Assembly (NCBI RefSeq): GCF_037325665.1 | Contig: NC_090251.1 | Span: 16,671,551 to 16,735,550, forward strand | Direction of reading: 5' to 3' | DNA from: Littorina saxatilis | Taxonomy: Eukaryota > Mollusca > Gastropoda > Littorinimorpha > Littorinidae | Length of the DNA: 64,000 bases | Shown: one piece after another, positions 1 to 10,623 of the stretch | Layout of the letters: the number at the start of each line of letters is the position of its first letter | Position numbering within the stretch: position 1 is the first letter of the stretch | Made by a program: the position numbers and the translations under genes | Notes under the pieces: generated by a model | What the model saw: only the letters and a program-made list of their open reading frames with translations | What the model was told of the DNA's origin: nothing | The model's database searches: none

Positions 1-860
1 TCAAAAGATGGTTCCCTAAATGTTTTAACATAGAGGGGAATCGAGACGATGGTCGTGGTGTATGTGTGTGTGTGTGTGTGTGTCTGTCTGTCTGTGCGTG
101 TGTGTGTGTGTAGAGCGATTCTGACCAAACTACTGGACCGATCTTTATGAAATTTGACATGAGAGTTCCTGGGAATGATATCCCCGGACGTTTTTTTCTC
201 CATTTTTTTCGATAAAACACCTTTGATGACGTTATATCCGGCTTTTTGTAAAAGTTGAGGCGGCACTGTCACACCCTCATTTTTCAAACAAATTGATTGA
301 AATTTTTGTAAAGCATTCTTCGACAAAGGCCGGACTTAGGTATTGCATTTCAGCTTGGTGGCTTAAAAATTAATTAATGACTTTGGCCATTACAAATCTG
401 AAAATTGTAATAATTTTTTTATATAAAACGATCCAAATTTACGTTCATCTTATTTTACATCATTTCCTGATTCCAAAAACATATAAATATGTTATATTTG
501 GATTAAAAACAAGCTCTGAAAATTAAAAATATAAAAATTATGATCAAAATTAAATTTCCGAAATCGATTTAAAAACAATTTCATCTTATTCCTTGTCGGT
601 TCCTGATTCCAAAAACATATAGATATGATATGTTTGGATTAAAAACACGCTCAGAAAGTTAAAACGAAGAGAGGTACAGAAAAGCGTGCTATGCAGCACA
701 GCGAAACCACTACCGCGCTGAACAGGCTCGTCAGTTTCACTCCGTTTTGCACAAGCGGCGGACTACGGTCATTGTGAAAAAATGCACTGCGTTCAGTTTC
801 ATTCTTTGAGTTCCACAGCTTGACTAAATGTAGTAATTTCGCCTTACGCGACTTGTTATT
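1..860 (-). repeat. Dispersed ~850-bp repeat (family E), cut by the window edge
   Basis: This stretch is the reverse complement of the units at 15.6-17.3 kb and 58.8-60.3 kb. Its sense end lies near 860, where the CAAGTCGCGTAAGGCGAAAT motif appears inverted, and the element carries an internal (TG)n tract at 61-112 in the same place as the CA tracts of the other copies. The other terminus, with TTTAGTCAA motifs, lies at or beyond position 1. No coding capacity is visible. It looks like a non-autonomous mobile element; its class is not established. Confidence 0.7.
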
Positions 861-1519
861 GTTGTTGGTAGGGAGCATCCTTCTTCGTTGATCTTTTTTT
901 TTTCCTGCTGTTTATATTAATGTTTGTACTTTAAATATACCTATATAATTAACAATACTATTTCTAAATGTATTGTAAACAACTTTTCTATATAACAATT
1001 CCCTCTCAAAAATGCACACAATATCCAGAGGGGAACCATACCTGTCCCCCGAATCTGTTGTTAAGACTGTGTGCGCTATGCTGTTTAGAGACTAGCAGAG
1101 ATTCAAAGTTCTCCCATCAATGTGATCAAAATGAGATTTTAATTTTGATTTAAAAAATACATCGTTTGTGCCCTCCCCATGAACCACTGACGTTTACTGG
1201 GCAAGTTTACTTTCTTCGGACCAAAGCCCTAAAACCCAGGCAGACGTTCTAGTTTGCATGCCGTGGTGTGATTTTAGTGTCCCTAATACTGTAACCTTCC
1301 CCGGGAGGGTCTTGTGGAATTTTACGTTGAGAGAAAAAAGCACTGGTGTTCACCAGGCGAGTTTACTCTCTTGGGGCCAGAGCTCTAAAACCCAGACTCT
1401 TCTGCTTTAAAAGGTTTTGTCTGATGCCGGACTGGTTGTCCATTGTTTGAAGTTCTCTCATTCATCACTAGATCCGTCTGTTTGTTTTTGTGTGTGTCGG
1501 TTTCAGCCTACTGTGGCAC

Positions 1520-1565
<46 letters not shown>

Positions 1566-2440
1566 TGTGTGTGCGTACGTATACACCTTCATTAATTTCC
1601 GGTACAAAGTGGGGATGGTGACGGTAAATGAATATATCTGAATGTGCATCATGACTAAAGAAGTAAATATGACGAAATAAACAATGCGAACTATTTACAA
1701 ACTGTCGTTAGAGTATTGCTTGTCGGGCGCATTTGGTCACACACACACGCGCGCAATATCAGACAGAATAATACTGTGTGATTAGCAAACGTTGCCTTAT
1801 TCTATCGTGTGCTATTTTGCGTACTTTAATTTTGACACGTTGGAACTAAACACGGTACTGTCAGAGCAGATTAACCCATATTCCTCTTGTACCAAACTAC
1901 ATGCATCTTTGATGAAGAGAAATCGCCTGAGGTAATCCTGGTCATGACGGTATATTTTTGTAGGTTCGTGTTCCATCAAGCCTTCATGATTATCGGCGTG
2001 TCTTCGCTAGGGCGACAGTTGGGGGCGTATATTTTGGGAACCCATTCCCAGTTTGTCACGACGATTCTGTGTCACACTGAACACCCATGGATAGATGTGA
2101 TAATGGAGTTATTTCAGGATACCAACGTGTTGACAATGATTACGTCCAGGGTGTGTGTGTGTGTGTGTGAGTGTGTGTTTGGGTATGTGTGAGTGTGTGT
2201 GTGTGTGTCTGGTCGTTGTGCTTTTATTCCGTGAATGTATGGTAAACGCTGCCTGTTGCTATCGTGTGGTTTTGTTGTTGCAAAGTGCATGACAACTCAA
2301 TGTAAAGCGTGCTTCTCTAGCTTGAATCAGTGCGTCCAAACTCAGTGGTTTCTTTGATCGGTGGTTATCTACTTGTTTATGTCAATTAATTCAACACATT
2401 AGCAGAAGAAGAAAAGCTAGAAAGAGTAGAAGATACGGAA
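861..2440. other. Intergenic, microsatellites only
   Basis: No supported gene. It holds a (GA)n run near 1529-1566, TG-rich tracts near 2151-2210, and a diverged pair of about 40-bp direct repeats at 1199-1240 and 1348-1393 sharing AGTTTACTCTCTT-like and CTCTAAAACCCAG blocks. The open frames here are short and of low complexity. Confidence 0.6.
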
Positions 2441-3060
2441 GCGAGAGAGAGAGAGAGAGGGGGGGGGGGGAGAGAGAGAGAGAGAAAGAGAGAGGCAGGA
2501 GGGGTGGGTTATTCTTCATCCGTTTGGACGTGAACATTCTTGAAAACACTTTTTAGAATGGGCAAGACACGAACTATCTACGCACTTTAAGAAGCGTGCA
2601 CGTACATCAAGTACTTTTTATTTATTTTTCTCTCTCGTTATTTTCCTTCATTTAAAAATCAATATCAGTCTAAACTGAACAAAAATAGCTAGAATCACGC
2701 CATGCCTCCATTCCACCAAGAGTTTCAAAATTCGGCATCGACGGACGGGGATAAAAGCCGGTCGAACGCGCGGGAGGAGGGGGGGGGGTGGGGCGAGGGA
2801 GGAGGGTGGAGAGAAAAGGGCAGGGGTGAACGGGAATGGGGATTTGAGTAGGGATGGGGGGGGGGAGGGGGGGTCGGGGTGGTTTGGGCATGGAAATGGA
2901 GGAAAGCTTGAAGACGGGTTAATAGGCAGGCTGAAGCATGAATTTGAATTCAACCAACGTATACAGACGAGACAGGAGCAAGATCGATAGAGGTGTAAAG
3001 CGAGTTTGGGGATGCTGGCGCAGGGGGGGGGGGGGGGGGGTCTGGCTAAGGGATTGAGGA
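2440..3060. repeat. Purine/G-rich low-complexity tract
   Basis: GA repeats at 2440-2492 lead into a strongly G-rich plus strand (2770-2880, 3020-3045) with many runs of five or more G. The long proline-rich frames on the minus strand come from this composition. The G runs could form G-quadruplexes on the plus strand; that is inference from composition only. Confidence 0.6.
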
Positions 3061-3539
3061 AAGTGCTGAGGAGGCAAGGAAAGGACTCTATGGCTTTGAT
3101 CATTCAACCATCAATCTAGACTGGAACGCTGAAACCGGCTGTGTTGCATCTTCGTGCTATTCCCCACTGTCCCCATTTTCACTCTTTTCCTACCTCCACG
3201 TTGTTCCGTATCCCCCTGGTATTCCTTGATTATACCCTCATTCACAACTTTCCCCGTTTTTCTCTCCGTCCTGTGTCCCCCAACTCCACTTTTATCCCCC
3301 ATTTTTCTGTCCGTCCTGTGTCCTCCAACTCCACTTTTATCCCCCATTTTTCTAACCTTGCCCGTTTTCTTCTTCAGTCTTGCTGTATTTGTATTCCCCT
3401 GCTATAAATCGCGTTTTCCATTTTCCAATCTTTCCCGTTTGTGCTTTATCCGCCTGCTATGCATAGCTTTGTCCTGTTTTCACAAATTTTTACCCGTTCC
3501 TTCGTGCTGTATCCCCCATCCCTCGCTTTTCCCATTTTC

Positions 3540-4080
3540 CTCCTTTTTTCTCAACTTTCCCCGTTTTCGTCTTTGCCTTGTACCCCCTTGGTATTCCTCG
3601 CTTTTTCCATTTTCCTCCTTTTTTCTCAACTGTCCCCGTTTTCGTCTTTGCCTTGTACCCCCTTGGTATTCCTCGCTTTTCCCATTTTCCTCCTTTTTTC
3701 TCAACTGTCCCCGTTTTCGTCTTTGCCTTGTACCCCCTTGGTATTCCTCGCTTTTTCCATTTTCCTCCTTTTTTCTCAACTGTCCCCGTTTTCGTCTTTG
3801 CCTTGTACCCCCTTGGTATTCCTCGCTTTTTCCATTTTCCTCCTTTTTTCTCAACTGTCCCCGTTTTCGTCTTTGCCTTGTACCCCCTTGGTATTCCTCG
3901 CTTTTCCCATTTTCCTCCTTTTTTCTCAACTGTCCCCGTTTTCGTCTTTGCCTTGTACCCCCTTGGTATTCCTCGCTTTTTCCATTTTCCTCCTTTTTTC
4001 TCAACTGTCCCCGTTTTCGTCTTTGCCTTGTACCCCCTTGGTATTCCTCGCTTTTCCCATTTTCCTACCTTTTTTCGAAC
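3540..4080. repeat. 75-bp minisatellite array
   Basis: About seven near-identical 75-bp units, each holding CTTTGCCTTGTACCC and TTGGTATTCCTCGC, with looser related copies at 3180-3370. Because 75 is a multiple of three, several frames on both strands stay open through the array, giving long repetitive frames with no non-repetitive extension. I read it as non-coding. Confidence 0.9.
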
Positions 4081-4302
4081 TTTTCTCCCATAAGACTTGC
4101 CGCCTAATCTTGTGGTAGTGAATGGCAACAGACCGTACTGAAATCTCCCTGACATTGGACGAGGAGACCGTGGAATGAGAACTGCCGGAAGCGGACCCTA
4201 TTCTTCTCTTTCTATGTCCCCCGAATCTGTTTCTGTCGGTATGCCTTGGTTCTATCGACCAGCCTTTGACCACTCTCCATCCATCCTCTCCTATTGGTGT
4301 GC

Positions 4303-4308
4303 GTGTGT

Positions 4309-4344
<36 letters not shown>

Positions 4345-4353
4345 GTGAGTTAG

Positions 4354-4404
<51 letters not shown>
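4303..4404. repeat. (TG)n microsatellite
   Basis: A TG repeat of roughly 100 bp with one short interruption near 4341-4360. Confidence 0.95.
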
Positions 4405-4406
<2 letters not shown>

Positions 4407-4720
4407 ACGCGCGTTCGCCAGCGAATGCATTTGTGTGCTTTCTGGATTTGTTCTTACTTTATGTATTCAGTAACATATTTTGCCTATTTCTTACACCATT
4501 TTTTGGTTTACTTATTTGCTACAATTTGTCTTGTATCAGCGCATTTCGCGTTTACTAGTTTAACGAACCCATTTCTACGATTGGTATCAAGTCACTAACT
4601 AATCAAGGCCTTCCTCTATACCCTTTACCAAGTCCTATTTCCAGTCAATCAAACGTGATTATTTTCTCATCTCTGCCCCCAGAGTGCTGTTAGACAAGTC
4701 AGCGGTGGCAGCACCGGGGG

Positions 4721-5833
4721 ATGGCCGCAGACGCCAGACGCAGTAACGACATAGAAACAACGACAGCCGCAGCAACAGCAGTAACAACAGCAGCAGTCAA
4801 ACGACGACCCATGTCGGCCCCCAAAGCCTCCGAGTCGGCCGCCATCCCTCGCATCGTCCTTGACGACCGCGATGGCGAGCCCGACCACAGCAACAACAGT
4901 AACAACACCACCACCACAACCACCAACGGCCCCGGGGTGGGTGTGAGGCCTCTCTCCGTAATTGGAGGCAGAGGCCCGGGAGGGGGAGGAAGAGGAGGTG
5001 ATGATGACAGTCCCCCTGGTCATTACGGCTACGTCCCTCACCGCTGCAACTCCGACATCGGCCTCCCTACGGCCAGCATGCCCAATCTCTCCATGGCCAT
5101 GAACCTGGGCGAGAACGGCACGGGGGACAAGCTGGGCGTCTACTGCTCGCCCAGAACCACGCGTCGCTCCGTGGACCTGGACCTCGGCTCGCGCGACCCC
5201 GGAGGCTACGAGTGGCTGGAAGAGAAGACGTCATCCCTACGCGTGTTGAGCGCCGGGAGCCGCGTGGGTAGCGCCGTCAGCCTCAACAGCGTGTGCACGG
5301 CGCACAGCGTGGGCCTTCTCTCCAACGACTCCGACGACGACTACCAGGACACCTCGCTGCATGACGGGAGCGTGTCGGGGTCTCTGCCTCAGAGCGAGAG
5401 AGCCGGGCAGCTCAGGAGGCTGCAGTCCTACCCCGAAGACGACAAAGGGGTGTCGATGGGAGGGGGGGGAGTAGGGGGTGGTGGTGGCGACGTCGCCGGG
5501 GTGACTCCCCGCACCTCCCACTCCCTCTCCAACCTCAAGGCCGCGCAGGCTCCCTCGGACATTCAAGGTCGAGGTCGTGAGCAGTTGACCCCGGAAAAAC
5601 TCTGCCTCTTACCCTCAGAGTTGGACGAATCGGACAGCAGGGTGCCTCCCGGTGGGAGGAGGGAGGAAGGAGGAGGAGGAGGAGGGAGGCAGAGGGTGAG
5701 CGGTGGTGGGGGTGGTAAAGCTGAGGACGGTAAGAAAGCTCACATAGTCAGCTATGATGGCAAAGGTTCCGCCTCAATGCGAGAAGGTCGAATAAGACGC
5801 TGGCTGGAGGACATGGATAAAGCTACCGAGTGA
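4721..5833 (+). CDS. Disordered Ser/Gly-rich protein, 370 aa, unrecognised
   Basis: A GC-rich frame in AT-rich surroundings, starting at an ATG after GGGGG and ending at TGA. The N-terminus (about residues 1-70) is rich in Ala and Thr, with Asn/Thr runs near 58-69. The middle is Ser-rich with repeated Arg-Ser/acidic patches such as SNDSDDDYQD. Two glycine-rich stretches lie near residues 247-260 and 315-330. The C-terminus ends in the basic/acidic helix-like motif RIRRWLEDMDK. No enzyme domain, signal peptide or membrane segment is seen. A pyrimidine-rich acceptor ends at 4682, and an in-frame TAG at 4691 favours the chosen ATG if that acceptor is used. An acceptor at 4702 would instead make this the terminal exon of a longer protein. 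AATAAA at 5885, about 50 bp past the stop, supports a real 3' end. Coding status fairly sure; function unknown. Confidence 0.7.
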   Translation: MAADARRSNDIETTTAAATAVTTAAVKRRPMSAPKASESAAIPRIVLDDRDGEPDHSNNSNNTTTTTTNGPGVGVRPLSVIGGRGPGGGGRGGDDDSPPGHYGYVPHRCNSDIGLPTASMPNLSMAMNLGENGTGDKLGVYCSPRTTRRSVDLDLGSRDPGGYEWLEEKTSSLRVLSAGSRVGSAVSLNSVCTAHSVGLLSNDSDDDYQDTSLHDGSVSGSLPQSERAGQLRRLQSYPEDDKGVSMGGGGVGGGGGDVAGVTPRTSHSLSNLKAAQAPSDIQGRGREQLTPEKLCLLPSELDESDSRVPPGGRREEGGGGGGRQRVSGGGGGKAEDGKKAHIVSYDGKGSASMREGRIRRWLEDMDKATE

Positions 5834-5884
5834 TGTGTTGCGCTGGTCACATGTAACACAAGAACACCAAGAGAAAGAGACATT

Positions 5885-5890
5885 AATAAA
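5885..5890 (+). promoter_or_regulatory. Polyadenylation signal AATAAA
   Basis: Canonical hexamer about 50 bp after the stop of the 4721-5833 frame. Confidence 0.6.
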
Positions 5891-6030
5891 AACTGTTACA
5901 TGGAGATTGACTGAGTTTCATGCGCTATCGGGGGATCCTTCGCCAATGTGTGTGTATCCTTGCTATCTCATTGAACGCGTGAGAATTCATTGTAACGCTG
6001 AATTAATCGCAAAGCTGAATACTATACCTA

Positions 6031-6410
6031 AAAGATGTGTTCACACCCAATAAAGTAAGGTCACAGGAAAGGCTGATAGTTACCTGTTTCTGTCACAATG
6101 TGTTCATACCCAAAAAGGATGTTCACAGGAAAGGCTAATAGTTACCTGTTTCTGTCACCATGTGTTCACACCCAAAACGCGTGTTCACAGGAAAGGCTGA
6201 TAGTTACCTGTTTCTGTCGCAATGTGTTCACACCCAAAAAGCGTGTTTACAGTAAAGGCTGATAGTTACCTGTTTCTGTCACAATGTGTTCACACCCATA
6301 AAGCGTGTTCACAGGAAAGGCTGATAGTTCCCTGTGTCCATATCACAATGTGTTCACACGCAAAAAGCGTTTTCACAAGAAAGGCTGATAGTTTCCTGTT
6401 TCTGTGTCAG
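6031..6410. repeat. ~62-bp minisatellite array
   Basis: Six units of 62-63 bp, each with ATGTGTTCACACCC, GTTCACAGGAAAGG and TAGTTACCTGTTTCTG blocks. It begins about 200 bp after the gene at 4.7-5.8 kb. No coding role is visible. Confidence 0.9.
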
Positions 6411-8590
6411 AAGTATAAATTGATGAATATCACCTACGTTCACTTCCGAAATGTGTCACAATTAATTCTCGCGTTAACCTTTCTTTGTCTTCGATTCATT
6501 CCACAGCTTACAAAAATGGCATATTTCAAGAGGCTACGGGTAGAATACACATTGACGTGTATTCTTTTTAAGTTGTGATCAGAATCTGAAATATAACAAC
6601 GTATGTGCAGAATTTGGCTGTGACCACTAAACTCGTGGTAGCTTTTTACTGGCGATTCATAGTTCATAAAGTGTGTTGGAAGCAACCATGTACTGACAAC
6701 AAACGTGCCGAGGATTCTTAGGCTGCTCTGGTGAATGGACAATACAATGACACGAGGACGTTCAGATGGATTATTCGTTATCTCTTACTGATCACGTGTT
6801 TTACGCAATGAATGGTGATCAAATGCCCTGGATATGGAATCTTCATGACAAAATCGTATCTGCAAAAAACGTGCTATCGATTATGCTGCTTCTGTGCAAG
6901 AGAGGATTGAAAACGTTTCCGGTACATTCATTCCTCTGTAAAACCTCTTCTTAATCACCAGATTTACCTGTGATAAGAACGTCGTTTGACTTCGACACCT
7001 ACCAAACATCAACTGCTTGCTCTTGGATTTGGGAATTAGGCGAGGAAGAAGAGCCAAAACAAAAAGAAGACGTGTTACGCCAAGGGAAAGTCCCCCAAAC
7101 GCCGGGTCAGATTTTTGTTTTGTTTTTTTAGATTGAAAAAGGTGTCAGTTACGAAATTATTTCAGGTAAAATCCAACTCGGCATACTTAGCAGATATGAA
7201 GTAGACTCTTGTCGTGTCCAAATGGAAGGATGTGCTTATCCTGAAAACCTGGACCTTGACATATCTATGGTGACTCAAGACATGGTCTGCATGGCAAGGA
7301 AGGTATTTTGAAGGGAGTTCGAAATCAATTATTCAGTACCTTGTGCATGCCATTTACGTACTTTATGGTGATCGAATGTCCTGGGTGTTTATTCCTTGGA
7401 CACAAAAAGACAGAGACAGGCCTAATGCAGTTGGTTATTCTGTGTCTTGTACTAGTCATGTACGTACATTACAGTGATCCGATGTCCATGATGTTTATTC
7501 TATGGAAACAAAAACATCCGGAGAGAGTCAGGTCTGCGTTTTAGTGTTCGTGAAATTACAAGCGAGTGGATGTCTCTTCCTAGTTTATGTGGAAATAATG
7601 ACCTATTTGTTGTCAGGCAACTGGCTTAGTCCAGGTGATCTGCTTAAGAATGATGCCCAATGCAGTTTTTGTCGCCGACGTTTTGGGTGAAAACAAATGA
7701 GATCAACTGAGGCTGTTGACTGGCAAATTTCTCTTATAATGGTCTGCATATTGACCACATAATTTACCCCGACGCTGCTGCAATCATGATACACGTAAAC
7801 TAACCCGTCGATCTCAAAGTTTGCCTCTGGCTGATATCATGAAGACTTCATTCTACTTAACACCACACTATCGAACCGAGTCACAACTTGTGAAGTGAGG
7901 CATGACGGCAATTTATATCTTGGTTCGGGAGTCTTTAAGTGTTCTGTCGTGTCAAGCATGATGACCACAGAAATTCAGGTCTTTGTCTCCAGCGTTTCTG
8001 CTGAAAGCATATGAAACAGTTGATCGGTTCATTTCCTTAATAAAATAAGGATTTTTTTATTTTTGTGCGACAACAGGTGTTGTGTATGCTGTAAGAGATT
8101 CCGATGGATGTATTATTCTATCGAGAAAACAGTACATGTTCGTAAAAGCGATTTTTGATTTTCCTTCCAATGAGATTTTTACTCTCCGAGATGAAATGCG
8201 GCTGCCCGTGTGGCAAATATAAAACGAGTGCATTCGCGTTTATGCTAAAATAAAGAAAGGAGAAAGAAATACACATACGTTGTGGACACGTCGTCGAATT
8301 GAAAAAACAAAGTTTTCTTATGATGCCCAAAAGTCGACAAAGGGTGACAACCAGTTCTTTATCCCAAAAAAGGTTCACATATATATATCTCTTCCTCTGA
8401 GAGGGATTTGTGCAAGAAAATGTGATATCGCCCAAAATCATGTGCATACAATTGTGCCGCCAAACGTGGAACTCTTCTTAAGTGTCTGTCAATCCCATAT
8501 ATGTTTAACTGTGTACAAACCCGTCAGTGTCTTCGTTTTTTGTTGGTTTTTTTCATCCCACTCAAAGGCCAAATGATTTACTATCGGATA
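6411..8590. other. Intergenic, nothing recognised
   Basis: AT-rich DNA without long frames, RNA genes or clear repeats. Weak internal similarity exists between segments near 6830 and 7370 (GGTGATCAAATGCCCTGG versus GGTGATCGAATGTCCTGG), hinting at old local duplication. Confidence 0.5.
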
Positions 8591-8594
8591 TTTT

Positions 8595-8972
8595 TGTTAC
8601 ATTCTTGACATATGGACGTACCAAATATATTTCGGAATATTGAAAGTCAATGGAAAATGGACAATTCTTGACACATGGAAGTACCAGATATAGTTCGGAA
8701 TTCTTAAAGTCACTGGAAAGTGGACAATTCTTGATATATTGACGTACCAGACATATTTCGGAATATTGAAAGTCAATGGAAAATGGACAATTCTTGACAT
8801 ATGGACGTACCGGACATATCTCGGAATATTGAAAGTCAATGGAAAATAGACTATTTCTGACATATTTCGGAATAGTGAAAGTCAAGGGAAAATGGACAAT
8901 TCTTGAAATATTTCGGAATATTCAAAGTCACTGAAAAGTGGACAAATCTTGACATATTGACGTACCAGACAT
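8595..8972. repeat. 63-bp minisatellite, left part
   Basis: Units of 63 bp with ACAATTCTTGACATATGG, CGTACCAGACATATTTCGG and TGAAAGTCA blocks. The array resumes at 9520 after a SINE-like insertion. Confidence 0.9.
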
Positions 8973-9519
8973 GATGATATCTGTTGCTTTTTGGGTCCAA
9001 CGGACCATATAGGCCAAATCAGGACCCCACAAGTTTAACATTACACAAATTTAAATTAAACCAATTTCAAAAAACAAAGTCAGGAAATGTATCACAGTAA
9101 AACTATGTATCACAGTAAAACTATTATCACAGGCGTGGCACCATGGTGCCTCTTCTCTTTTAAGCAGGTGAACATGTGTTATATAAAAGTGTGACCAGTG
9201 TGTAACCAAGCCAAAACACTTTCTTCTTTTCTAATTGAAGCCATCAAAACTACACAAGTTACGCCCTGAGCATTAAGGTGTCAGCAACTCATCCCCTGGT
9301 CACACATGACAAACTCGGAATTCACCATATTTTTTGGGGAAAAAAGGTGGAGAATGTTATGGGTTAGAAAAGGTAAGTGAAAGGGCTTTGGGGAGGCAGA
9401 AATAGAGAAGAGACAAGAAAAAGATCCTAATTAGGTTCACGGCTCTCAGAAGTTAGTAGAGAAGGCTGCCGCATCCACCACCCGGGGGACGCACCTCTAC
9501 GCCAATTAGGGGGCGCGAG
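8973..9519 (-). mobile_element. SINE-like retroposon, family B
   Basis: Flanked by the 11-bp target duplication GTACCAGACAT (8962-8972 and 9520-9530), inside the 63-bp minisatellite. Ends are GATGATATCTGTTGC on the left and GGGGGCGCGAG on the right. Shares TTTTTGGGTCCA, CCAAATCAGGACCC and ACTACACAAGTTACGCCC with the copies at 10.49, 14.05 and 22.0 kb. Copy 10490-10609 ends in a (TAGT)n tract on the plus strand, i.e. an A-rich tail on the minus strand, so sense is taken as minus. No tRNA-like A/B boxes were recognised. Confidence 0.75.
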
Positions 9520-9620
9520 GTACCAGACATACTTTGAAATTTTGAAAGTCAATTGAAAGTAGACAATTCTTAACATGTGTACGTACCAGGCATATCTCAA
9601 TAGTCAGTGGAAAGTGGACG
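9520..9620. repeat. 63-bp minisatellite, right part
   Basis: Continuation of the 8595-8972 array beyond the inserted retroposon, more diverged. Confidence 0.75.
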
Positions 9621-9917
9621 TGAACATGTGTTGTCCTTCGTTCTGGACGACTATTTTATTCAAGTGAGATTTTTGTTGGCCACATCACCAAAACAGTAAT
9701 GTCATCCCAATCTTGCACTTGTACTTGTCTCCCTTTATCCCTCTCCCTTGTTCCCCCTTATCTCCCCCTCCCCGTCTCCTGTGTGAATGTTTGTTTCGTT
9801 AACAATGGAACGTGGGATTGTTTTACTGTGCCCATTATTTTTGCAGATTTGTATGCGTTTGTTTTGGTTTCAATTAAAGTTTTGATTTATGATCTTGATC
9901 AGATTGTGCATAAAGAA

Positions 9918-10020
9918 GAGTGTGTGTGTGTGTGTGTGTGTTTGTGTGTGTGTCTGTCTGTGTGTGTGTATGTGTGTGTGTGTGTGTGTGTCTGCCTCTG
10001 TGTGTGTGTGTGTGCGCGCG
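9918..10020. repeat. (TG)n microsatellite
   Basis: TG-rich tract with TCTG interruptions, followed by (GA)n and (TCTTT)n. Confidence 0.9.
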
Positions 10021-10060
10021 CGTGTATGTGATGTATGTGCGTGAGAGAGAGAGAGAAGGG

Positions 10061-10438
10061 TCTTTCTTTCTTTCTTTATTTGATGTTTAACGTCGTTTTC
10101 AACCGTTCAAGGTTATATCGCGACGGAGAAAAGGGGGGGGGGGGATGGGATAGAGCCACTTGTTAATTGTTTCTTGTTCACAAAAGCACTAATCAAAAAA
10201 TTGCTCCAGGGGCTTGCAACGTAGTACAATATATGACCTTACTGGGAGAATGCAAGTTTCCAGTACAAAGGACTTAACATTTCTTACATACTGCTTGACT
10301 AAAATCTTTACAAACATTGACTATATTCTATACAAGAAACACTTAACAAGGGTAAAAGGAGAAACAGAATCCGTTAGTCGCCTCTTACGACATGCTGGGG
10401 AGCATCGGGTAAATTCTCCCCCCTAACCCGCGGGGGGT
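10061..10438 (-). mobile_element. SINE-like retroposon, family A
   Basis: A near full-length copy running from (TTTC)n on the left to CCCGCGGGGGGT on the right. Read on the minus strand it ends in a (GAAA)n tail. It shares GTTTAACGTCGTTTTCAACC, TATATCGCGACG, GGGATAGAGCCACTTGT and AGCATCGGGTAAATTCT with four other copies in this window. The head has no clear tRNA promoter boxes, so its origin is not assigned. Confidence 0.8.
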
Positions 10439-10489
10439 AAGAGTATTACTCAATTAATAATATATGAATATGGTCGTTTAAAAACATGT

Positions 10490-10609
10490 TAGTTAGTTAG
10501 TTGTTGTTGCTTTTTGGGTCCAGCGGACCATATAGGCCAAATCAGGACCCCACAAGTTTAACATTACACAAATTTAAATTAAACCAATTTCAAAAAACAA
10601 AGTCAGGAA
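10490..10609 (-). mobile_element. SINE-like retroposon, family B, short copy
   Basis: A 120-bp copy flanked by a 14-bp target duplication, GTTTAAAAACATGT (10476-10489 and 10610-10623). The (TAGT)n at its left edge is the simple tail of a minus-strand insertion. Only the tail-proximal part of the family is present. Confidence 0.8.
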
Positions 10610-10623
10610 GTTTAAAAACATGT

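Noticed and set aside
2648-3103. Proline-rich minus-strand frame
   Set aside because: Caused by G-runs on the plus strand; no conserved segment.
3154-4155. Several 170-317 residue frames on both strands
   Set aside because: All arise from the 75-bp minisatellite, whose period is a multiple of three; residues simply repeat every 25 and no unique coding part is attached.
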